Shown: positions 18,635-26,443, numbered from the stretch's first letter. The stretch: DNA of 64,000 bases from Arthrobacter sp. ISL-95 (GCF_018613695.1 NZ_JAGGPR010000007.1:1-64000), one strand, 5' to 3'. Made by a program: numbers and translations. Notes: generated by a model from the sequence alone, not told the origin.

Positions 18635-19992
18635 CCAACACGCTCCCGCTCAACGCGGCGCCCAGCATGACCGCCACCGAGCAAGTCCGGGACCTGTTCA
18701 CCAAACAAAGCAAACGCCAGCGGTGGCTGGACGTTGAAGCGGCACTGGCCACAGCCGAAGCCCGGCTCGGCATCGTCCCGGAGCACGCCGCCCGGACCAT
18801 CGTGCAGTGCGCCCGCCTAGAGCTCTTGGACGAAGCCGAACTCGATGCCCAAGAAGGCGTGACAGGCCACGTTATGGTCCCGCTCATCAGGGAACTGTCC
18901 CGTGTCACCGGGCCTGAGGCCGGCGGCTGGGTTCACTGGGGCGCCACAACGCAGAACATTCAGCAGACCGGTGACACCGTAGGAATCATCAAGGCCCTGG
19001 ATGTTGTGGAGGCACAGACTGTCCGCGTCATCCAGGCGCTGGCGGACTTGGCCCGTACCCATGCGGACACCCTCATGGCTGGCCGGACACACTGGCAGCA
19101 GGCTGTTCCGATCACGTTCGGGTACAAGGCAGCCTGCTGGTTGGACCCCATGCTCCGGCACCTGACCCGTCTCGACGAGCTGCGTCCCCGTCTGGGCGTT
19201 TCCATGACAGGAGGGGCAGCCGGAACATTCGCCACCTTCGGGGAGCGGGGGCCAAAGGTTCAGGAGTTCGTAGCCCTGGAATTGGGCCTGTTCCCCATGG
19301 CCGTTCCCGGGCGGGGAATCGTGGACCACTTCGCTGAGTTTGTGTCCGTCCTGGCTCTGATGGCCGCGTCCTCAAGCCAGATCGCCGGGGAAGTGTCCCG
19401 CCTGATGGCCATCGAGTTCGGCGAGCTCAGCGAAGAAATCCCGCCCGGCGACATCGGAAGCTCCACCATGCCGCAGAAACGGAACCCAAAGCTGGGCGGC
19501 GGGGTCGTAACCAACGCGGCCATCGTGCAAGCGGCCGCTCCCATGGCTCTGGAAGCCATGATCCAGTCCCATGAAGTTGACGGTGCCCGCTCTGCTCTCA
19601 TGGACCACGCCATCATGACGGCTGCAGTACACGGCACAGAAACACTCAATCTCTTGGGGAGTCTCCTGGAAGGGATACACGTGTTCCCCGAGAAAATGAA
19701 GGACAACCTGACCCTGACGCACGGCCTCATCTCAGCCGAAGCCATGATGATGAGCCTCGCTGGGTTCGTGGGACGGCAGGAAGCACACGACATCGTCCAC
19801 CATGCGGCCACGGAAGCTGTGACCACGGGCAGGGACTTCCTAGAGGTGCTGCGGAAGGACACACGGATCACTGAGGTGCTCGCGGAAGAGGACCTGGGTC
19901 GGCTCCTTGACCCGGCCCGCCACGCCGGACTCAGCGCACAACTGGCCCACGAGACGGCAGCACGGGCTGACCAGATGCTGGCTGGACGATGA
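18631..19992 (+). CDS. Aspartase/fumarase-superfamily lyase (adenylosuccinate lyase / CMLE-like), 453 aa
   Basis: The superfamily signature GSSTMPQKRNP is at residues 276-286, carrying the flexible catalytic Ser loop. Other blocks present are WGATTQNIQQTGDT (104-117) and GRTHWQQAVPITF (151-163). These enzymes cleave C-N or C-O bonds by beta-elimination, releasing fumarate from succinyl compounds, or act as cycloisomerases. The ATG at 18631 overlaps the permease stop by 4 bp. Being the only enzyme in a LacI-controlled importer operon, it most likely acts on the imported solute rather than in purine synthesis (inference). Adenylosuccinate lyase, 3-carboxymuconate cycloisomerase and EDDS-lyase-like activities are all possible. 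Confidence 0.85.
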   Translation: MTNTLPLNAAPSMTATEQVRDLFTKQSKRQRWLDVEAALATAEARLGIVPEHAARTIVQCARLELLDEAELDAQEGVTGHVMVPLIRELSRVTGPEAGGWVHWGATTQNIQQTGDTVGIIKALDVVEAQTVRVIQALADLARTHADTLMAGRTHWQQAVPITFGYKAACWLDPMLRHLTRLDELRPRLGVSMTGGAAGTFATFGERGPKVQEFVALELGLFPMAVPGRGIVDHFAEFVSVLALMAASSSQIAGEVSRLMAIEFGELSEEIPPGDIGSSTMPQKRNPKLGGGVVTNAAIVQAAAPMALEAMIQSHEVDGARSALMDHAIMTAAVHGTETLNLLGSLLEGIHVFPEKMKDNLTLTHGLISAEAMMMSLAGFVGRQEAHDIVHHAATEAVTTGRDFLEVLRKDTRITEVLAEEDLGRLLDPARHAGLSAQLAHETAARADQMLAGR

Positions 19993-20131
19993 CGGACAGA
20001 ACTGACGGATCCGCCCCGGAGGTGGGTCGCCTTGCTAGCAGCATTCCAGCCAGCGAGGCACCCCAGTTCTCAGCACGTAGAACAGGGTGAGCTCCGTTTC
20101 GGGGACCTGTACTGAGCAGGTTTGGCATAAC

Positions 20132-20164
20132 GGAGACACCGCCGTACTTCCCCGCAGTGTCTCC
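20132..20164 (+). terminator. Candidate terminator after the lyase gene
   Basis: GGAGACAC (20132-20139) and GTGTCTCC (20157-20164) form a perfect 8-bp stem with a GC-rich loop, 140 bp after the lyase stop. A weak T run (CACTTTT) follows about 8 bases later. Confidence 0.45.
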
Positions 20165-20261
20165 TAACGACACTTTTCGAGCGCCTCCATTCGAGATCGA
20201 CGAGTTTAGTCGGCGCTGCCAGCTACAGTGTCACGACTGGACGTAATCGAAGGGAACATAG

Positions 20262-21215
20262 ATGCCGGCTGTTGAAGAAATCGCTCAGACAAGCACGGGT
20301 TTGCGCCATTTGATCCTCATGTCCGCGTTAACCGAATTGAAACCGGTGGACTCTAATCGGCAGGTAGGGGTCGAGCTTCTTTACAAAGAGCCGGAGCGAT
20401 GGGGGTTCGATAAACAGGTCATCTCTAACGACCTGGAAGCTCTCCAAGAGCGCGGCTGGATCTGGTTTGAACGTTCTTTGGTTGGGATTCAGACCGTCGT
20501 CATCGTCCAGGCTGGCGTTGATGCGGCCGAAGATTTCAGCCAGCTAAAGGGCAACCGCCGTCGGCGAGCCCAGGAGATACGAGACGCCGTTCTCAACTGG
20601 CTCTATGACCTTTACCTCCAAGGCGTTGAGGCCTCAGGAATCAGCGATTTTCTCACCAGCCCGAGCAATCAGTACTTGGGAGATCAGTATTCCGAGGAAG
20701 AACTGGGGCGTGCTGCAACTTGGCTGCTGACAGAAGACTATATCGAGGGTATCGAGACTTTCGGTGGAGAGTTGGCCAGGCCAGCAATCACAACTAAAGG
20801 CATTCGGGTCATAGAGACTGAGCAGTCGGTCAACAAAGCGCTTACTTCAGCAGGGATGACAGTGAACGAAATCAATATCAGCGACTCCCAGGGTGTTAAC
20901 GTGGCCGTGGCAAGTTCTAACGTCAGACAATCGAACACCTTGACTCAGGGCCAGATCGACCAGATTGAGAAGGTTCTAGGTTCCGTCCGCGCTATGTTGA
21001 ACCCGATGGTTATTGGTGCCTCCGAGGAAGTGACCATGGAGGCACAGACCATCGTCCGGGAGGTTGAGGACGAGATCCACTCAGAAGCTCCCAGCACGGG
21101 AAAGGTGAAAGCCCTGCTCCTGAAGCTGACGGAGTTGGCAGCGACTGGAACCGTTCAAGGTGGCGTTGACGCTCTGAACGCCATGATGCAACAGGGCATT
21201 AGCGGGCTTAACTAG
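20262..21215 (+). CDS. Hypothetical protein with winged-helix-like N-terminus, 317 aa
   Basis: The N-terminal ~80 residues (VISNDLEALQERGWIWFERS) read like a winged helix with a beta wing. The middle (about 110-185) repeats that style (LGRAATWLLTEDYIEGIE). Around 205-230 a polar beta segment (DSQGVNVAVASSNVRQSNTLT) resembles the Asn/Ser-rich segments found in several defence-associated proteins. The C-terminus is helical and amphipathic (ALLLKLTELAATG). I cannot name the family. It lies just upstream of the SRAP break and is possibly a stress- or defence-linked DNA-binding cargo protein (inference). Confidence 0.72.
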   Translation: MPAVEEIAQTSTGLRHLILMSALTELKPVDSNRQVGVELLYKEPERWGFDKQVISNDLEALQERGWIWFERSLVGIQTVVIVQAGVDAAEDFSQLKGNRRRRAQEIRDAVLNWLYDLYLQGVEASGISDFLTSPSNQYLGDQYSEEELGRAATWLLTEDYIEGIETFGGELARPAITTKGIRVIETEQSVNKALTSAGMTVNEINISDSQGVNVAVASSNVRQSNTLTQGQIDQIEKVLGSVRAMLNPMVIGASEEVTMEAQTIVREVEDEIHSEAPSTGKVKALLLKLTELAATGTVQGGVDALNAMMQQGISGLN

Positions 21216-21327
21216 TTGGGACGTCGTTGCCTCTGTGGTGCCTCGGGCCGACAGCTTCGTTGAAGACGCGTAGTTAACGCTCTGAGCTGGGCAAACACCG
21301 GTCGGGCAATCGGACCTACCGGATAAG

Positions 21328-21726
21328 CCCGCGGATGGATACTACGAGTGGCAGAAAACCGAGGATGGCAAGAAGGTCCCCAACTATCTGTTTTCCGAGA
21401 AGGAGCCGTTGCTGGGATTCGCCGGGCTGTACGAGTTCTGGCCCGACCCGGAGCTGCCCGAAGATGATCCGGAACGCTGGATGCTGACCTGCACAGTCCT
21501 CACCACAACGACCCAGGACGCTTTGGGCCACGTTCACGATCGCTCCCCGGTCATCATCCCTAAAGACAGCTTCGCGGAATGGCTCGACCCGGACCTGACC
21601 GACAAAGCCGACGTCCAACACCTGCTCAACTCCCTGCCGGAACCGACCCTGACACCCCGGATTGTCAGCACCCGCGTAAACAGCGTCCGCAACAACGGCC
21701 CCGAACTGATCCAACCGGCGGAGTAA
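21328..21726 (+). pseudogene. SRAP (YedK/HMCES-like) gene, C-terminal fragment
   Basis: From 21328 the frame reads PADGYYEWQK, the conserved SRAP mid-protein motif, then FAGLYEFW and the HDRSPVII segment with the conserved His of the family. It ends with the usual Pro-rich tail and stop TAA. No start codon or N-terminal half is present here; the sequence just upstream is unrelated. It complements the N-terminal fragment at 884-1120, lacking only about 25 residues between them, so both are probably parts of one ancestral gene separated by about 20 kb of inserted DNA. Confidence 0.85.
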
Positions 21727-21861
21727 GGGACCTAGGGCACGAAACTATCAGTTTTCGCGTCACGATTGCCGACAAGCCCGCACTTATAGTGGGGCGGTAT
21801 ATGCACCGGCCGTTAGGCTGGGCGCAACATCAGTTCACCTCGTTTCCAGGAGTGGATCGAA

Positions 21862-22119
21862 ATGGCCAAAGGCAACGACAACGACCGGTATGTAGTCCCC
21901 AACAGCGACCGCGGTGGCTGGGACGTCAAGAAAGAAGACGCCAAACGGGTCTCAGCTCACGAGCCCACGAAAAAGGCCGCTGAGAAGAGGGCCAAGGAAA
22001 TCGTCGAGAACACCGGCCGGGGCCATGGCGAAGTCCGGATCCAGAACAAGGACGGCAAGTTCAGCGACAGCCACTCAGGATCCAAGAACGAGTCACCGGC
22101 CAAGGACACCAAACACTAA
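21862..22119 (+). CDS. DUF2188 domain protein, 85 aa
   Basis: The family pattern is clear: YVVPNSDRGGWDVKKEDAKR, then a Lys/Ala-rich helix KKAAEKRAKEIVENTG, then GEVRIQNKDGKF. DUF2188 proteins are small, highly charged and of unknown biochemical role. ATG 21862 follows CAGGAGTGG. It is monocistronic, 135 bp after the SRAP fragment; SRAP and DUF2188 neighbours may be part of the pre-insertion backbone. Confidence 0.85.
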   Translation: MAKGNDNDRYVVPNSDRGGWDVKKEDAKRVSAHEPTKKAAEKRAKEIVENTGRGHGEVRIQNKDGKFSDSHSGSKNESPAKDTKH

Positions 22120-22190
22120 ACCCGATCAGGAACCCGGCCCTGAACAGCCCCTAGGGGTTGCCCTGTTTATTGTCAGAGGTTCCTGAGAGA

Positions 22191-22218
22191 CTTCCTGTCA
22201 GGACACCCTGACAGGAAG
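22191..22218 (+). promoter_or_regulatory. Perfect hairpin whose right arm contains the next gene's ribosome binding site
   Basis: CTTCCTGTCAGG (22191-22202) pairs fully with CCTGACAGGAAG (22207-22218) across a 4-base loop. The right arm overlaps AGGAAGG (22213-22219), which is spaced 7 nt from ATG 22227. So the stem would hide the Shine-Dalgarno sequence or end transcription from the DUF2188 gene. No T run follows, which favours translational control or a degenerate terminator. Confidence 0.6.
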
Positions 22219-22226
22219 GTTGGGCT

Positions 22227-22752
22227 ATGGGCTGGATCTCCAACGATTACAAACATGAGGGCTGGGTTGCTGGCATCGCGCCCGACGGGCGGCTCTCGGC
22301 CTCTTCGACCCGCGAGAAAATGCTGGTCCACGGGATCACAGGCGAATACGAACCAGCAGGGGACGACGCTCCAGATCAGGAGATCGTTCCTGACGATCTG
22401 ATCATGAATTGGCGCGGCGCGTGCGAATGCGGATGGCAGGGAGAATTATGGCAGCGGGTCAGCGCGGCTTCCGAAGCTGATTTCGACGTCCGCAAGGGAA
22501 TACCTGCCCCCGGGGGACGGAGCCTTCGTCTCTGGCCGGGTGGAGGGCGCCATCCACGAGGAATGGCACGCCCACATCGCACCGTCCGAAGCGATCCTTG
22601 GTGTGGAGGCCGCCAAGGAGCGCCGTCAGGCCGGTCATCGGTTGGATAGGACCGTCGCGGCCGCGAAAGCGGCAGGCGCTTCCTGGACCGATATCGGCCG
22701 CGCCGCGGGGATCAGCCGCCAAGCCGCACACGAACGCTGGGCCGATAAGTAG
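22227..22752 (+). pseudogene. Frameshifted gene for a ~175-aa protein with C-terminal HTH
   Basis: The first part (22227-22496) encodes MGWISNDYKHEGWVAG onward to DVRK, including CECGW. The continuation, EYLPPGDGAFVSG through the helix-turn-helix-like tail WTDIGRAAGISRQAAHERW, is in the next frame. It is regained by removing one G from GGG at 22496-22498. An isolated start at 22540 would give only the last 70 residues. The family is unknown, and the HTH suggests DNA binding. This is either a real frameshift or an extra G in the assembly. Confidence 0.75.
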
Positions 22753-22814
22753 CAGCAAAACTTTAGCCAATCGCTGCCGTTAGCGGACCTCCTATTCTTG
22801 GTGCTTTTCTGGGA

Positions 22815-22836
22815 AGAATGGGCTCATGTGCGGCAG
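22815..22836 (+). pseudogene. 5' tip of a second SRAP gene
   Basis: Twenty-two bases ending ATGTGCGGCAG are identical to 873-894, spanning the SRAP ribosome-binding region and the MCG start. Homology then stops at once. It is a fossil of another SRAP copy, or a duplicated recombination end. Confidence 0.7.
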
Positions 22837-22898
22837 TATGTGGTTGGACGAGGAGCTGACCCCACCGATCCCGCCAGCTGAGCGGTGCGCGCTCGTCG

Positions 22899-23516
22899 CT
22901 ACCGAGTGTGGTGAACGTAGAGGTCGCGGAGCAGCGCGATCTCGGCTCCGTGGTGCAGTATCTCTTGGTTCTCCCACCACACGATCGACGGAAACGTCTC
23001 CTCGGCATCGCTGCCGTACGGGTAGCTGCTTAACCCGGTCCGGTCATAGTCGGACTCATCAACACTGAGTAGTACCCGGCGCCAGTCGGATGCGGCCTGA
23101 CGGAACCTCTCGATAGCGCCGGCTGCATCTGGTCGTGATTCGTACGTCGCTCGATCGAACGTTCGGTCGCCTCCGAGGTGGTTGGATCGGCCCAACAGCG
23201 TCTCGGAGATGTGGTCAAGCCGCCAGGCGATCGTCGTGAGGGGCGGAGGCCACGGACTTTCGGGGGCGCCGTCTCGCCCCCACTCACCCGCGCCGATGAG
23301 CTTGGTGGCGCCCGGTCCGGGCCCATCGGCGCGCCTTCGTATCGACCAGCACGCGTCGACCGGTTCCCAGAGGTACTCGGCGTCCGTCAGTACCGGTACG
23401 TCGACGTCGCTGTCATCACCCGAGTTGCTGGTGGGCCCCGAGAGGCGAGTGAGAAGTCGTTCCGTCGCCCAGTCGTACTGTTCGAGCAGTGGCTTGAGGC
23501 GCTGGTTGGTCATCAT
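22899..23516 (-). CDS. DinB-like family protein, 205 aa
   Basis: The four-helix DinB/YfiT layout is recognisable: N-terminal LEQYDWATERLLTRL, a central WRLDHISETLLGR with the first metal-ligand His, and a C-terminal WWENQEILHHGAEIALLRDLY with the final His pair. Family members are metal-dependent enzymes or thiol-transferases of largely unknown substrates. The ATG at 23516 is preferred; a GTG at 23537 would add seven residues. The gene is alone on the minus strand, and its lower GC flavour near the start codon is unremarkable. Confidence 0.8.
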   Translation of the reverse strand: MMTNQRLKPLLEQYDWATERLLTRLSGPTSNSGDDSDVDVPVLTDAEYLWEPVDACWSIRRRADGPGPGATKLIGAGEWGRDGAPESPWPPPLTTIAWRLDHISETLLGRSNHLGGDRTFDRATYESRPDAAGAIERFRQAASDWRRVLLSVDESDYDRTGLSSYPYGSDAEETFPSIVWWENQEILHHGAEIALLRDLYVHHTR

Positions 23517-23637
23517 GACATGGAGCCTATACTCCACGAGATAGCGTGAGGCGCTTACTCACGGTCGATGTTCGCCTTCGGGGCATTTGCTGACTGTCCA
23601 CGCCTAAGTGGCCGCCAAGGGATCGGCTATCGGGCAC

Positions 23638-23766
23638 CTATGAAGGAGCTCCTTCCGTGGAGCTCACCGGGCTTGGCCGGTCACCGAAGCTTGCCCAAGC
23701 CATAATCACGACAACCACGATGACCACCAGCAGAAGAGCAGCAATGAAGATTCCACGAGAGCTCAT
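23638..23766 (-). CDS. Small single-span membrane protein, 42 aa (copy 1)
   Basis: It begins MSSRGIFIAALLLVV, has one strong transmembrane helix (residues 6-24), then AWASFGDRPSPVSST, and ends with TAG at 23638-23640. A paralogue of nearly the same length lies at 27043-27174 (MKPRGTLIAALVLVV then AWASFGDRPGPMSST). Conservation of RG-IAAL-LVVIVV and AWASFGDRP-P-SST in two separate places argues strongly that both are translated. Function unknown; a short membrane peptide with an extracytoplasmic or cytoplasmic AWASFGDRP tail. Confidence 0.7.
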   Translation of the reverse strand: MSSRGIFIAALLLVVIVVVVIMAWASFGDRPSPVSSTEGAPS

Positions 23767-24059
23767 ACTCGCAGGCTAATGGAATCGCTGCTTTTAGGAC
23801 CGAATATGGCGCTCACAGCTTCCAGCAAGCCGGTCTCGAAGTCGTCCCGTCAGCCGATCCGCCTTCGGCCACAATCGCAGTGCAGACGACCGCTGACTGC
23901 ACTGACATCCCTGCGATTACGGGGGTAGTGCAGTCGGGTATGGACACTCTGGTGTCCAAAGTCCCCTGCACAAAAAGTCATTTTGCTCGGTAGTCGCCTG
24001 CACGAAAGTGCTAACACCGAAGGACCAGGTTCACGATGCGCGGTCTCGCTGGCTGGAGG
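23767..24059. other. Intergenic region with a hairpin and short direct repeats
   Basis: No gene is supported. TGGACAC (23941-23947) and GTGTCCA (23952-23958) form a hairpin. On the minus strand two related words, CTTTCGTGCAGGCGACT and CTTTTTGTGCAGGGGACT, lie about 35 bp apart (23965-24015). They sit downstream of the resolvase gene and may be remnants of a transposon end, but I cannot match them to a known terminal repeat. Confidence 0.4.
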
Positions 24060-24632
24060 TCAGGCGGTTGGCGCTGCACGTTGAAGGGCTCGGTAGACGG
24101 TGGAACGGGCGACGCCGAAGAGTTCCGCGATTTCGGTGGTGGTGTGTACCCCACCCCGGTACAGGTTCACGAGGTGAGTTTCCTGGGCCTTGGACAATTT
24201 CGGTTGCTTTCCGCGAAGCCGGCCTTTGGACTTGGCCACCGCCATGCCTTCCCGTGTTCTGGCGCGGATGAGGTCGGCTTCGAACTCGGCGACCATTCCA
24301 AGCACGTTGAACAGCAGCTTTCCTACCGGATCGTGGGGATCGTAGATGCTGCCGCCGAGGTTCAAGGCGACACCTTTGCGGGTGAGTTCATCAGCGATGT
24401 CCCTGGCGTCGGGCAGTGAGCGGGCGAGGCGGTCGAGCTTGGTTACAACGAGGGTGTCGCCCTTCCGGCATGCCGCGAGGGCTTTCCCCAGCCCGGGACG
24501 TTCACGCTGCGTGCCGGTGAATCCGTGATCGACGTAGATCGCATCCGGGTCCACGCCGGCGGCCGCGAGAGCGTCCCGCTGCGCGGTCAGATCCTGGGCG
24601 GTGGTCGAGACGCGGGCATATCCGATGAGCAT
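24060..24632 (-). CDS. Serine recombinase (resolvase/invertase family), 190 aa
   Basis: The N-terminal catalytic domain opens MLIGYARVSTTAQDL with the nucleophile Ser9. It continues with GDTLVVTKLDRLARS and MVAEFEADLIRARTREG. The C-terminal helix-turn-helix (TTTEIAELFGVARSTVYRAL, about residues 165-184) binds DNA. Length is typical of Tn3-type resolvases and invertases. No transposase accompanies it, so it is a solo recombinase or a transposon remnant. A perfect palindrome in its upstream region (24704-24719) is a candidate binding site. Confidence 0.93.
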   Translation of the reverse strand: MLIGYARVSTTAQDLTAQRDALAAAGVDPDAIYVDHGFTGTQRERPGLGKALAACRKGDTLVVTKLDRLARSLPDARDIADELTRKGVALNLGGSIYDPHDPVGKLLFNVLGMVAEFEADLIRARTREGMAVAKSKGRLRGKQPKLSKAQETHLVNLYRGGVHTTTEIAELFGVARSTVYRALQRAAPTA

Positions 24633-24703
24633 GCCAACGAGTGTAGCGTTTAGGGCACCTTCACCGGGCAGTTTTGCGGGCGGGTCATACGGGAATCTGG
24701 AAG

Positions 24704-24719
24704 TCCCGGAACTCCGGGA
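24704..24719. repeat. Palindrome upstream of the resolvase
   Basis: TCCCGGA-AC-TCCGGGA is a perfect inverted repeat, followed by AT-rich words (GCAAAATTCCGCGATTCCGCGG). Its place 70 bp upstream of the resolvase start suits a res sub-site or operator. Confidence 0.45.
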
Positions 24720-24900
24720 ATTTCGACAGATGCAAAATTCCGCGATTCCGCGGCCGGTGGAGGACCGGCTTACGGGCAGCCATGTTAGAGCGTGTAATAG
24801 CCCAGGCTCGCACGCGCTCCCGGTAGGGTGATTTCATTCAAGGGGCCTGTGCTGTGCGCGCACTGATGCATCCAGGACGCACTCCATTGGAGGAAAAGCT

Positions 24901-25773
24901 GTGCATCGACGGGAAGAACCGGACACCTTGATCAACTCGGAATCCCAAGGTTCAGGGAGCCACTGGGTACAGATAACTGAGCAGACACGCCTTCAAGCAT
25001 CCCCCCTGCCCGACCGCGAACAGCCAGTCTGGGAAGGCAGTCGACTTCGCAGAAAGCTTTTGATAAAGCGCTCCGCAGCCATACTGGTCATCGGAACCGT
25101 CACCGCATTGCTAGGTTGGAGCGTAGTTGCCGGCATCAATCATGCGACGGCCACCTACACCACCATCGAGGGAACCGTTACGGCACAAACGGAAAGTCCG
25201 CGTAGCCGCACTGCCTCCTGCCAACTCGACATGAGCTACACCGTAGATGGGCAAGAGCTGCACGGCGTCGCCAAAACTAACGCTTACTGCAACACCCTGC
25301 CACCGGTTGGATCACACGCCAGGATCAACGTCGCCTCATCTGATCCTCACGATATCTGGCTCGAAGGGATCGATGATGCGGGCCATCCAAACCCCATACT
25401 CTTTGCCGTGTTTCTTGTGGTGGCGCCGTTCGCGATCGCTTTCGCGCTGTGGACGGAACTCACAGATTTTGGCGCAGCCCGCAAGCTCGTCGACTCTGGT
25501 GTTCAATGGCGGAAAATTAGAGCCACGGTTGTAAGTAAGTCCGGTGGCCGCGCTGGCGTTATCCTCTGGCTAAAGGCCAACGGCGTGTCAGGAGAACCAA
25601 GCACCTTTGGTATTTTCTATCGATTCGCTAGCCCTGTTGGACCCGTACGCAAGGGAGACAGCGTGGAGTTGAGCATAATCGCCGATGGACAAAGGCATGC
25701 ACTCCTTTGGAGACCAGAAACCCAAGACGTCGACCTTATACATACAAACCAGCCACCTGCTTTTGTGGCCTGA
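24901..25773 (+). CDS. Two-TM membrane protein, DUF3592-like, 290 aa
   Basis: GTG 24901 is preceded by GGAGG. After a ~55-residue cytoplasmic region there is a membrane span (about 57-78), an exposed beta-rich domain with two cysteines (CQLDMSYTVDG and YCNTLPPVG), a second span (about 164-184) and a cytoplasmic C-terminal domain. The repeated pattern 'EGTVTA...CQLDMSYTVDGQELHG' is how DUF3592-type membrane proteins look. No partner gene. It is the last gene before the right inverted-repeat arm. Role unknown. Confidence 0.72.
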   Translation: MHRREEPDTLINSESQGSGSHWVQITEQTRLQASPLPDREQPVWEGSRLRRKLLIKRSAAILVIGTVTALLGWSVVAGINHATATYTTIEGTVTAQTESPRSRTASCQLDMSYTVDGQELHGVAKTNAYCNTLPPVGSHARINVASSDPHDIWLEGIDDAGHPNPILFAVFLVVAPFAIAFALWTELTDFGAARKLVDSGVQWRKIRATVVSKSGGRAGVILWLKANGVSGEPSTFGIFYRFASPVGPVRKGDSVELSIIADGQRHALLWRPETQDVDLIHTNQPPAFVA

Positions 25774-25841
25774 CGGAACTCTTCCACTCGCGCTGGCGCC
25801 TTCATAGCTGCTTCGGCGCTACCGTCCGGAAGAGGATCCCC

Positions 25842-26131
25842 CACCGGCCCTGTGCAAGTCCGCTTCGTAGTGGCTACCATCCGCCTGCGGTCCTTGGTGG
25901 TTGCAGTGTCGGTCCCGAATCAGCCGCACAACGGGGCCTTACCCAGTGCGCACACAGCCAACTTGACGAGATTCCAGAGAGTGTCTATATTTTTTTCTCG
26001 TAAGAAAAAGCGAACGGAAGTTCCCCCGCCTGAAGTGGTGTAGTTGGCTGTTTGAGGGGGAAGAACCGTTGCAGTAAAACCTGGTCGTCGACAGCTTGAG
26101 ACGATCAGCGCAGTACCAGTAGGACCTGGTC
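25842..26131. repeat. Right arm of the ~290-bp imperfect inverted repeat
   Basis: This is the inverted partner of 1-291. Its outer end runs into the hairpin array. The AT-rich palindrome TTTTTTCTCGTAAGAAAAA (about 25989-26007) and the block GGAAGTTCCCCC are shared. Together with 25774-25841 and 26132-26485, this 712-bp gap holds no supported gene. Confidence 0.8.
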
Positions 26132-26395
26132 GTCGGACAGCTTGAGACGGCCAGCGCATCACCAGCACCACCTGGTCGTCGACAGCTTGAGACGGCCAGA
26201 GCAACACCAGTAGTACCGGGCCGTCAAGCAGTAGGAGACGGATACAGCAATACCAGCAACACTGGTCGTCGGACAGCTTGAGACGACCAGAGCAGTACCA
26301 GCAGTACCGGGCCGTCAAGCACTAGGAGACGGATACAGCAGTACCAGCAACACTGGTCGTTGACAGCTTGAGACGGCCAGCGCAGCACCTGTAAC
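26081..26395 (+). repeat. Array of seven ~45-bp tandem hairpin repeats
   Basis: Units start at 26081, 26126, 26172, 26217, 26262, 26308 and 26353, each 43-46 bp with no unique spacers. Type A units read CTGGTCGTC-GACAGCTTGA-GACGGCCAG, a 9-bp stem with a ~10-base loop, then a CAGTACCAG-like tail. Units 4 and 6 are a divergent type B (CGGGCCGTCAAGCA, then GGAGACGGATACAGCA). Stem changes are often compensated (for example GACGACCAG in unit 5), which suggests that structure is conserved. A further unit, inverted, opens the window. Confidence 0.88.
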
Positions 26396-26397
26396 GC

Positions 26398-26443
26398 GGG
26401 GCGGGCAAGTTGAGCGCATTCTGATGCACTCCTTGCCCGCCCC
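26398..26443. terminator. Long perfect hairpin, probable terminator of the 68-aa gene
   Basis: GGGGCGGGCAAG (26398-26409) pairs with CTTGCCCGCCCC (26432-26443). The loop itself contains a second stem (GAGCGCAT/ATGCACTC, one mismatch). It follows the hairpin array directly and lies 43 bp past the stop of the minus-strand gene. Confidence 0.65.

Noticed and set aside
25920..26318. Protein encoded antisense to the hairpin array
   Set aside because: The frame is open only because of the 45-bp period; it is Trp/Cys repetitive with no start signal.
26081..26395. CRISPR array
   Set aside because: Units are directly adjacent with no unique spacers, and no cas gene is present.
1..26395. Linear-replicon telomere
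   Set aside because: Palindrome-rich inverted repeats recall actinobacterial telomeres, but the right copy is internal and followed by ordinary genes; no telomere-protein gene is seen.
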